Source of the DNA: Akanthomyces muscarius
Taxonomy: Eukaryota; Ascomycota; Sordariomycetes; Hypocreales; Cordycipitaceae
DNA: 64,000 nucleotides
Assembly (NCBI RefSeq): GCF_028009165.1
Contig: NC_079241.1
Span: 3,472,001 to 3,536,000, forward strand
Reading direction: 5' to 3'
Positions 34,921 through 43,500 of this stretch are shown here, in pieces. Numbering within the stretch: position 1 is the first letter of the stretch; every line of letters begins with the position of its first letter. A model generated the notes under the pieces. That model did not search any database. It was given only the letters and a program-made list of their open reading frames with translations, and was not told where the DNA came from. Made by a program: the position numbers and the translations under genes.

Positions 34921-35942
34921 CTAAATTTTGCAGCTCTTGAGCCACATGTAATCCCCCATTTGGCGTTTGGTCAAGAATGCCAACGCCTCGCCAACCTCCA
35001 CGCCGTGTAGCTCGTTCCAGCTCCCAAACTTGGTCTCAAGATCTAACCCCCTCGAGCTCTTGGACATATCAATGCCCGTCGACTCCCACAGACCTTCCAA
35101 ACCCTCCGTCGATTGTGCGTCCCACTTCTGCAGGATCTGCTCCGGGTCCATGTCGATCATCTCTGCCAGCCTCTGCACCGTGTCGCCCTCCAATATGTCA
35201 TCAGCGTCGACGACGACGGGATGCGTCTTGCTGATCGACAAGTTGCCCACCTCGGCACCGGCAGTTGATGGTGACAATAATGTAGCCGCCTCATACCACT
35301 CAAAAAGCGCTCTGGTGAAGTGCAAACTCGTTGACGAGGGGGCATTGCTCCGCCACAGATCCGGCGCGGAGGGGAAGTCTATTGCGCGGTAGTACGATTC
35401 TACAACGAGGGAAGGGTGGCGGATGAGGAACACGGGCGCAGATGACAGAAGCATCTCGTCAGATAGCAAGGTCGGGTTGGTCCGGGGAGAGGGCGAAGCG
35501 AGTCTTCTAGCTCCGTGGTGAATTTGAAAGGGCACACATCGCTCCTGAAGCCGGCAAAGAGGCGTGAAGGGTTGGTCATTTCCATAACATGGCTCTTCAA
35601 GAAAAAGGCATGGCCCTGCAAGAACCTGTTCAGTATCGCTGTTGCTTGGCTTACTGTTTGGGGAGGAAGAATGGCGAAATGTACCTTTTCATGAGCACCT
35701 TCACGTGCCGTCGTCATATCCTGATACCCAGCCCGCAGCATCTCCAAATACTTGCCGAAGCTCTCTGCGGGAGACTCGACGTTACATTCGCTGAGATGGC
35801 TCTGCGCATATTCAAAAGCATCGTGTAGGCAGTAGGTAGACTGCTCCCAGCCAGTCTGGCCGGAGAGGAGCTTGACGAGCAGATTGGACAGTGTGCGAGG
35901 GGAGCTGAGAAAGAGTACATCGGCGGGGCGTGACTTGGCCAT
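34921..35942 (-). pseudogene. P-loop/sulfotransferase-like protein with a reading-frame break
   Basis: Start ATG at 35942 (MAKSRPADVLFLSSPRTLSN), stop at 34921. The N-terminal SSPRTLSNLLVKLL matches the 5'-PSB-like P-loop start of small fungal sulfotransferase-family proteins. A 69-bp stop-free segment at 35684..35616 (GTACAT...TTGCAG) is probably an intron, since removal gives REGAHEK-GHAFFLKSH. Near 35470-35530 the frame changes: the upstream frame runs through NPSRLFAGFRSD, the downstream one through SPSPRTNPTLLSDEMLL and PVFLIRHPSLVVESYYRA (the usual IRHP core). The only GT-AG pairs that bridge it are 29-34 bp, shorter than normal introns, or a 44-bp one that deletes a conserved-looking segment. 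A frameshift mutation, a sequencing error in a C-rich run, or a minimal intron are all possible. Confidence 0.55.
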
Positions 35943-36712
35943 CGCTCTGGGGGTTGGATATAGACGATGACTGGTAAAGGCAAGGGGAGCCAAAGCCTTG
36001 GCCAGGAAATTTCTGACTGCGCAGTTTCTTCGTGGACTCGCTCTGGAGCTGAAGAGTGTTTGCGCTTGATCCTGGCGCAGAAGAATTGCGATTCAGCTGG
36101 CGGATTACAAAGACCGACGGGTACAACCAGGCCGGATCAGCTGCGGCTGTGAGACACATTACACAGTCGCATCTCTGCAGACCGCTGCGAGAAGACGCGA
36201 TTGCCTAGTCATGCCGTTATCTGAAAGCCTAACACTATAAGAACAAACAAAAAAGCTAGCAACTGTAAATATATGCTAAGTTCTGCAGAAAGATGTTTAA
36301 TTCAGGTAAGAGGGTGTCTACAACAGCCGGTGCTTGCTGGCCGTCACCAACCCAACTGCTACTCTGCCGATCAGTCGCTTGACAGCTGCGGAGCTCTTCA
36401 TTATGAAGGAAGGAAAATTGACTGGCCGATATTTGGTTGGCCGATTCCCTTTTTACGGCGAGAGGCCCTTCGCGCGATGTCGCGTTGCGAAGGAGATTCT
36501 GCCCTAAGGCGAGGCCATATGGCCGAGCTGTGCCGTTCGCTGCTTAATTGTTCATGTGACTTTTTCGCATACCAGCCTGCCCGTCCCCTTGTTTGCTCTG
36601 CCCGCCTTTCCCAACATCCCTGCACTTCACATCAACGCATCCAACGTCGGACGAGGTTGGGGCGAGTCATGTTGGGTCAGGAGCTCCGCGCCATTTAGAA
36701 TATCTTACTCCC
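35943..36712. other. Intergenic region carrying repeat copy 1
   Basis: 770 bp without a supported gene; contains the 75-bp repeat copy at 36319-36393. Confidence 0.4.
36319..36393 (+). repeat. 75-bp dispersed direct repeat, copy 1
   Basis: Begins tacaacagccggtgcttg. It matches 38185-38259 over 75 bp with about 15 mismatches by hand alignment, 13 of them transitions. This copy is the more GC-rich of the two. Confidence 0.7.
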
Positions 36713-38037
36713 TTAAATTGGCCAGCGGTCTGGATTTGCCATGTGCCTTCCTTCCAAATCGTCGGCTGCAAAGAGAGTGGAGCTATGGAAGAACTGCGCA
36801 TACTGCTGAAGCTCGGTGCGACTCGCAAACGCAAAGGCGTCGGGGGCAAACCCGAGCTTCAAGTAATGCCATAGACAATGCTCAAACCATTTGACCCCTA
36901 GCGGTGGTGGACAGATATCTTCAAGCTCGGGGTTGTCCATCATATTTCTATGCCGATAATTCAGTGTCTCCAGTGTCTCGGCGCTGCGTCCATAAGGCGA
37001 GCGAAGCTTGCCCCAACCAGTTCCTGGCTCCGGAGCGGCGCATGCTGTAATGGCTGGCTTCTCAGTCCATTTTAACGTCTTGGGAAAGTAAGCGTATCCT
37101 TCTTCGAATGAATTGAACAAGACAATCAATTCTCTGATTTGCTTGTCTCCGTCGGCTTTATTAACGCACTACGGCGGGTTGTCATCGCTCTCCGAATCGT
37201 GTTCAATAACAAATGAGAGGGTGTTCTCACAAGCCTAGAGGACTTGCGCCAGTTTCCACACAACCAAGTGCGCGCCGAAACGAGACATTTCCAGAGGGCC
37301 GACAATGAGGGAAAGCTCAAGGGACACTTGTCCAGAGTGCATAACTCGCCCCAGCCGAAGCCCCGGCCGAAGCGATCCTCAAAATCGGCCCTCTCCTTCG
37401 TCTCGAAGAGGATGCCTTCCAGCAGCCACGCCCCGGCCCTGCGAAAAACAGCCCCCTCGCTGCTGGGGCTTGACAGCAAGTCATAGACTGCAAACTTGCG
37501 GAAAAACTCTAGGACTGGCTCGTCGCATGTGCCCGGCGCATCAGCGGCCGTGTCAGTCTCGAAAAATGGCCGCGTGTAGGAGCCGACCAGGCTCGCGCTC
37601 AAGACCAACGAGCGGTAGATGGCCCTGCTCACACGAGCCTGCCACTCTGCTACGCGCTCGGGCTTCCTCCGGCAGGTCACCTCCCTCCGATGGACACCTG
37701 ACACCGTAGGCATGTTCCACGGTGTCCATGTGAAAAAGGCAATTTGCATCGCATTACCGAATTCGACGAGCCTGCAAGCAGCTTCCAGCTCGCCGAGATT
37801 GGGCGGACGTCGAAAGCCACTCCATTCGCCGGGGTAAACGTCCGTCGGCGGCAGGTCACCACACCTTTGTGCGTCGTCAACTTGCTGAGTTATGCAAGAC
37901 TGAAGTAGCAAAATGAAAGCGAACGTGTTAATGAGGTAAGAAAAAATGAAACAAAATACTTTTGGTGCTGTATTGGACCTTGGCTCTAGCGCTCTCTCGA
38001 CCTGAAGTCCACGGTGCTTAAAACAGTAAGATAACAA
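36713..38037 (-). pseudogene. Hypothetical protein, 5' end missing or unrecognised
   Basis: Open frame at 38037..37231 joined by a GTGAGA...ACAAG intron (89 bp) to 37141..36713 gives a continuous product ending EGRHMANPDRWPI. The upstream end has no ATG before residue 97 (37749), so either an upstream exon was missed or the gene is truncated. No known domain. Visible are DVYPGEWSGFRRPPNLGELE, an Arg-rich RVSRAIYRSLVL helix and FRKFAVYDLLSSPSSEGAVF. ECPL-like LDKCPLSFPSLSALWKC and, in exon 2, FNSFEEGYAYFPKTLKW follow. I have a weak impression of a fungus-specific lineage-variable family. It lies between two copies of a 75-bp repeat in an accessory region. Confidence 0.4.
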
Positions 38038-39230
38038 AAGGTTGCGAGCACTCTGCCTACCAAAGTGATAGAAAGTGGTTTTAATATAATAGTATTTTTT
38101 AAACCAATAGCTCTACAATCAACAATGCCGCTAACACCTAGCTCGATCCCATCGTGGGATTTGGCAAAGACAAAAAGCTAAACATACAACAGCCGGTATT
38201 CGTTGGTCGTCACCGACCTAACTACTAATCTGCCGGTTAGTAGCTTGATAGCTACAGAGTAGACGGGATGTCTTCACGTTTGGGTGAAAAAGGAATTAGT
38301 CGATGTTTCCCCATCCCCGTCGCCTAGCTCGTTAAAGAAATACTTGAGCGTAACGATGCCGAAACCGTTTAAGACGACTGTTTTACCCAACGATTGGTGA
38401 TCGACATCGGGCTTTGACCACTGAGAGCATGCTAACTGCACACACTCGAGGCCGCTGTGCGCGTTCGCACTAGTCCAACCGCCATAGATAAACCTCATGA
38501 TAAGTCCACTTCAATTTATTTCTATCAGAACGATTAGTGAAAAATTAAGCTGTTCCCCGGCCCCTGTGACACTCCCAGGCTTTTCGGCTATAAGCCGAAC
38601 GACCTTTGCCCGGGAGCTATTTCTTCGACACCACTGCCCTGGCTAGGTCTGGCTTACGCGTGTCTTGCGAACACGGCTCTGACCTGCAGAGCGCTGGCTC
38701 GTGTCACGTCGAATCCCGTGAACGCGTGAGCTGTTGGCGATGCGACATGGCCACAACACTTGAGCCTTTGATCTCCAAAAGAGAATGATTACGTCTCAAC
38801 ACGGTACGTACGCACTCAGCTCTATCTCAGCTTCATTCGCTAGCAGCTTTGTAGCACCATTTGCTGGATCCGGTCGGCGTCGTATAACTGAGTTCCACTC
38901 TTTTGCAATCCCACTGAGAGCACAACAAGGCTTCCAATAAGCTCTTTGACAATCTTCGCTCAATCTCCCCAGGTAAGCGGGGTAGAGTTGGCCACTTTTG
39001 AGACCTACCGAAATAAGCGGGCTACCTTTTGATTGTAGTCATAACTGACTGTCCTCTTGAGGCGAAATCTAACTACCCCTCCTTTGCTATTTTCACATTG
39101 TTGTAGAGCTGTTTCTCACCGTCCAGGCAAACGGTGGGCTAAAGCAAGACAGCCACCTATTAAAGGCCTGACATTTGTCCATCGCCCTATACTCGAGTTT
39201 TCAAAGTTCTTACCTATTGAACTGCCCTCC
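38038..39230. other. Intergenic region upstream of the HET gene, with repeat copy 2
   Basis: About 1.2 kb, no supported gene. Contains the second 75-bp repeat (38185-38259). The frame upstream of the HET start stays open for 58 codons but has no ATG. Confidence 0.4.
38185..38259 (+). repeat. 75-bp dispersed direct repeat, copy 2 (transition-mutated)
   Basis: Begins tacaacagccggtattcg. Compared with copy 1, ten of about 15 differences are C-to-T or G-to-A in this copy, three are the reverse and two are transversions, as expected from RIP acting on an old duplicated element. Confidence 0.7.
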
Positions 39231-41294
39231 ATGACGCACAGCAACTCCCCGCTTAGTCAACACAGGCGTGAGATCCGACTTGTACGCTTCCTCAGCCCTA
39301 GCATCTCAGAATCTCAAGATCCGCCCGGGACCATCCATCTCGAACTCCGCCATGCATCCCTCGACGACGAGAACACGCGCTATTGGGCGCTATCGTACGT
39401 CTGGGGCGATATCGCCGACCCAATTATCATATATGTTAACAATACGCCAATCTTGATCCGTCGCAATCTTTATGCCGCGCTCATACAGCTGTACAAGGAT
39501 ACAACAGCAGCCGCTACCGGCCACGCACCGCCATGGCTCTGGATTGACGCTATCTGCGTCCAGCAGCTCTCTGTCGAGGAGAAAACCTGGCAGGTTAGGC
39601 TAATGCAGTACATCTTCAGCCAGGCGGAGGCAGTGCAGATGTGGCTAGGCCCGGGGACGGAGAGGTCCGATATGGCCATGGACTTCATTTGTCGTTTTGG
39701 GCCAAGGGCTATGGCCACTGGTATCTTGAATGTGGTAGCCGACCCACAGAAAAATGCCTGGATCCAGAGTTGGGCTAACTTTCAGAGAGGGGCAAAACGC
39801 GAGTATGCTGGGGCACGCATAATCGAGGAGAACAAGGGCTTCCGGAAGTTGGTTGATATCGTATCAGAGTTATCTAACGATGTAGACTTCCGGGACGATT
39901 TGCGCGATGCGGTGTCTCTGCACCCTGGCCCAAGTCAAAGCTTGCCGATCGCTCTTGCTATCTCAGATCTAATGACTCGCGAATACTGGAATCGCATCTG
40001 GATCGTGCAAGAGGTCGCACTCGCATCGAAAGCTCGTGTTCTATGCGGCACTAAATCTGTGCCGCTAAACATCTTTGACTCAGCACTATCAGTTGTCGAC
40101 ATAAGTCCGCGTGGCTTCACAGGCGGTCTTTCTGGGGTATTTTCCACATGCATACCGCTACAAATCCGCCGAAGGTTGATCTACAACAAGATCAAGCCAG
40201 CATTGCCTGATATACTTATACATTATACAGCACCGCCGGGCCGGCCATTCTACTCCGCTTCAAATCCACGCGACATTATCTTCGGGATCCTGGGCCTTAT
40301 CTCAGAGGACGATAGGCTAGGGCTCGTAGTGGACTATCATAAAACCGTCGCCAGGGTATTCACTGAGGTCACAAAGGCACTCTTAGGATATGCCCCCAAA
40401 ATGGGACATAGCAACTTCAGCTTAGAATGGTGCTGTCCGAGGAGCAAGCCTTTGTCCTATGAGAAAGTCCATTTACCGTCATGGGTGTGCGACTGGTCGG
40501 CCTTAGGGAGATACGGCTTCCGAGTGTGGCCCGTCAGCTATGATCACGACTACGAGGCTGCACTAAAGCCCAGCACTGGGGTTTACGACCCTTCAAAACC
40601 ATGCGATAACTGCCCAGAAATTCTACGCCGATCTGGATGCCGCGTCTCAGTGGTGACCGAGGTTGCGGAGCCTCCAAGGCTATACCAGCAAAACGAGTGG
40701 TCTGTATCACAATTGCCAAGTAGTGAAGCGCCTAATTATCTGTCTTCAATCCACCAATTTGTCCATCTTGGTCCAGAGAGTGGACCTGCAGAAGATTACA
40801 TATGGCGTACAGCGTCCATGGGTGATGTACATGGCCGGCACCACAAGTGGGATAAGATGGAAGATGCAACAGTCCTGGAGGAGGTGATGCTCTTTCTCCG
40901 TAAAATATGGAGAGGAACTCCTGTCGACGCTGCGGCCTTGACGCCTGCCCAGATAGACTACATTGAGGAGGGCACTCCGATCTTCTATACAGGCAGAGAG
41001 AGCTGCATTCAAGACAAGATTGACAGACTTGCTACACAGCTACCATATATTGCAGCAACTGGCGGTCGCGGGAGGACGCTCTTCAGGACCAACAAGCTCA
41101 TGCTCGGCCTCGGTCATGTCGCCGTCCAGCCTGGAGATATCGTTGTCCTTCTTTGGGGAGAGAAGTCGCCATTCATTATTCGCACGAGAGAAAATGGGGG
41201 TTTCACATTTGTTGGGGACGCATATATTGATGGGATAATGTATGGGGAATTCCTGAGAACGGAGCCACTCCAGGAGGTATTTGACATTTACTAA
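39231..41294 (+). CDS. Heterokaryon-incompatibility (HET) domain protein
   Basis: Single exon, 687 aa from the first in-frame ATG (39231). The HET domain (PF06985) occupies about residues 45-210: the opening RYWALSYVWGD, a nucleotide-independent core with LIRRNLYAALIQL, and PPWLWIDAICVQQLSVEEK. The partner motif QAEAVQMWLGPG and, later, YWNRIWIVQEVALASKARV are also characteristic. Family role: HET domains, related to TIR by structure, trigger programmed cell death when cells of unlike genotype fuse. The rest (about 300-687) includes NPRDIIFGILGLISEDDR, typical of the long HET family, and a C-terminal VQPGDIVVLLWGEKSPFIIR module, common in these proteins. No STAND domain is fused. The gene looks intact and lies 2.2 kb from the second NLR-like gene across an AT-rich island. 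Confidence 0.93.
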   Translation: MTHSNSPLSQHRREIRLVRFLSPSISESQDPPGTIHLELRHASLDDENTRYWALSYVWGDIADPIIIYVNNTPILIRRNLYAALIQLYKDTTAAATGHAPPWLWIDAICVQQLSVEEKTWQVRLMQYIFSQAEAVQMWLGPGTERSDMAMDFICRFGPRAMATGILNVVADPQKNAWIQSWANFQRGAKREYAGARIIEENKGFRKLVDIVSELSNDVDFRDDLRDAVSLHPGPSQSLPIALAISDLMTREYWNRIWIVQEVALASKARVLCGTKSVPLNIFDSALSVVDISPRGFTGGLSGVFSTCIPLQIRRRLIYNKIKPALPDILIHYTAPPGRPFYSASNPRDIIFGILGLISEDDRLGLVVDYHKTVARVFTEVTKALLGYAPKMGHSNFSLEWCCPRSKPLSYEKVHLPSWVCDWSALGRYGFRVWPVSYDHDYEAALKPSTGVYDPSKPCDNCPEILRRSGCRVSVVTEVAEPPRLYQQNEWSVSQLPSSEAPNYLSSIHQFVHLGPESGPAEDYIWRTASMGDVHGRHHKWDKMEDATVLEEVMLFLRKIWRGTPVDAAALTPAQIDYIEEGTPIFYTGRESCIQDKIDRLATQLPYIAATGGRGRTLFRTNKLMLGLGHVAVQPGDIVVLLWGEKSPFIIRTRENGGFTFVGDAYIDGIMYGEFLRTEPLQEVFDIY

Positions 41295-42235
41295 ATAAGA
41301 CCTGCTTTATTCTATATTCTACTCAAGAGCTATTCGCAGGCTTTATCATTAACATCGGGGCGGTTTTTCTCATGGCTTTGTCAACGGATCGTGTCAACCG
41401 ATACAGACCACCAATTGACTGTTTGGCTTGGGCCAATTGCTTAGGGTTAGCAACTTAGATTCAATTGGTTGGCGATAATTTAGGCCAGCAACATGGATTA
41501 AGTGCGCTTGTGGCTACGCCGTGGACAAAACGTGTTACTCGACGCGCAGAGGTTTGAGATAAATTTGTAAATTTGCTTGATGATTACGGAGTAGACATGC
41601 AACTTTAGTGTAACGATGGCTTAAATCTAAGTCACAGCAGGTCTGTTTCTTAGGAAGTGAGTCAGGCCTGAAGCTACAGGGTAGCACGTTTGAGCTGTAT
41701 CGTAAGTCGGTCGTTAAGAGTAGAACTCTTAATAGTGAAACTATTGTAAAACCATTACTTAGATTAATTAATAGAGATCTAGACTATCTAGCTATAAGAG
41801 TACCTTCTTCTTAAGTACTCTTCTATCTCTCTATTATAAGTTTTAGCTCACTATTATTACTAGTAATTGTTATGGACTGACCCTAGGGCGTCTGCGGATA
41901 GGCGTCACAATTGTTATTAACTCTCTTAAGGAGAAGAAGGAGAAGAAACGGGAAGACAGCGAGCCCTTTCCGTTTCGTAGTGGTCTAGGTTTCGTGCGGA
42001 GTTGGTGCGGAGTTTAGCCGGGGTCTTAGCGAAGTCGACCCGGAGCTCGGCCGGCTGATACCTAACCCGTGCCATCTTAGTCATAATGGTGGGCCAAAGC
42101 CCAGTACCTTTACAGTAATTATAGTATACACTACTTATTATACTTATTAGTAGGTAAGGTAATTAGTTATATAACTAACTATCCTAATTAGGCAATCTAT
42201 ATACGCCTATATAGTTACTATCTTAGGCCACTCCT

Positions 42236-42353
42236 TGTCAGGGACCTCGAAGCTATATAGTGGATGCTAGGGATACTCGGCTACGGTCTGGTATTGCTTG
42301 ATCTTTTTGATCTCTGTGGCCGAGTGGTTTACCTAGCGCCCCGGTTCCTCACA
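42236..42353 (+). repeat. 118-bp exact direct repeat, copy 1
   Basis: Starts tgtcagggacctcgaag and ends ccccggttcctcaca; identical base for base to 42647-42764 by eye. Contains tggccgagtgg, a tRNA A-box-like word. Confidence 0.88.
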
Positions 42354-42431
42354 GGATACCAGACCGTCACGGTGCACTGTATTAAGGATTGCGAGCTGAA
42401 GGCGCCTAGAAGAGGTCGCTGGTTCGAATCC
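42317..42431 (+). other. tRNA-like internal promoter pair (A box and B box), SINE-like or tRNA-derived
   Basis: TGGCCGAGTGG at 42317-42327 matches a Ser/Leu-tRNA A box and GGTTCGAATCC at 42421-42431 a perfect B box, about 94 bp apart in the same orientation. I could not fold a canonical tRNA: the expected acceptor-stem halves do not pair. A SINE head, a pol III relic or a tRNA pseudogene interrupted by an insertion are alternatives. Confidence 0.4.
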
Positions 42432-42646
42432 TGGCTGTGGATATAGTTGCTAGGTTGGCTGGGGTATTACGGTACGGGGTTATCGGTACTAGCGTTCAAC
42501 CAGCTAATCTTCGTCGCGCTGATAGGTGAGCTGTGGAGGCGGCCACAGGGAGCCTAGGGGTCCTAACACTATATACTTCTAGGTGGTCTAACAGGTGGGT
42601 AAGACCTATAGTAGCCAGGGACGGCTACGTGGAAGGAAGGGCAGCC

Positions 42647-42764
42647 TGTCAGGGACCTCGAAGCTATATAGTGGATGCTAGGGATACTCGGCTACGGTCT
42701 GGTATTGCTTGATCTTTTTGATCTCTGTGGCCGAGTGGTTTACCTAGCGCCCCGGTTCCTCACA
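42647..42764 (+). repeat. 118-bp exact direct repeat, copy 2
   Basis: Identical to 42236-42353, 411 bp downstream. This copy has the A-box-like word but is followed by AT-rich sequence rather than the B box. Confidence 0.88.
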
Positions 42765-43500
42765 CTCCTACACTCAGTTCTATTCTTTATTAATTTATAA
42801 TATTAAGGTCTTAATTTCTAGATTTTAATAGAGAAATCCTTATAGTTAGTTCTTATTAAGTAGTTTAGTATTATTATTAAAATATACTACTCTCTCTACT
42901 ATCTCTTAGACCTAGTTATACGTTAGAGAGAGGGCTACCTTATCTTAAAGTAAGATCTAGCTATAAAGATATCTCTTTTAAGTACTAGAAAGGCATTATA
43001 TTTACTTAAATATATCCTTTTTAACCTATTTTCCTTCTAGCTAGCTACTAAGTGTTTATTAAAAGATTCCCTAATATCTTCTAGCTTTATATTAGCTTAT
43101 ACTACTAATAATATTTTAAATTATATTTTAAAGGTCTTATTTAGTGTATTTAGTATCTATAATAGTCCTATTAAAAAAAGAATCAAATAATAATAATATT
43201 TATATAAGTTATTATAGTTATTATAAGAAGGTGATAGGGCTGGACGCGACGAGTGAGAGTGGCTCCCAGGTGGGTTGGCTCCTAAGTGGGTGCCCGACGT
43301 TAGCTTAGATTCAAAACAGCCAGTCGGGTACGCGTTTAAGCGCCCTCACACAGTGCGGGGTCGCATGCCTAAATTCAAGCCATTAACCCCCATGCTCGTC
43401 TAAACATTTTCATCTGATGCTCAAATACATTATTAAACTTCTAAGTCGCATCCTAACAACGCAGACTGCAAAAGTATATTTTCAATATTTTTTTTTAGTT

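Larger units (their letters stand above)
41295..43500. other. AT-rich, repeat-bearing island (probable RIP-degraded transposon remains)
   Basis: 2.2 kb without genes. From about 41740-41870 and 42110-42240, and again 42770-43230, the sequence is mostly A/T with dense TA, CTA and TTA words, unlike the GC-rich flanks. Between these lie GC-richer blocks (41880-42090, 42236-42764, 43230-43400) that look like less mutated fragments of mobile elements. No open reading frame of note survives. Confidence 0.6.

Noticed and set aside
42310..42441. A functional Ser/Leu tRNA gene with intron
   Set aside because: A and B boxes are good but the acceptor halves do not pair and the T stem is imperfect; kept only as a tRNA-like element.
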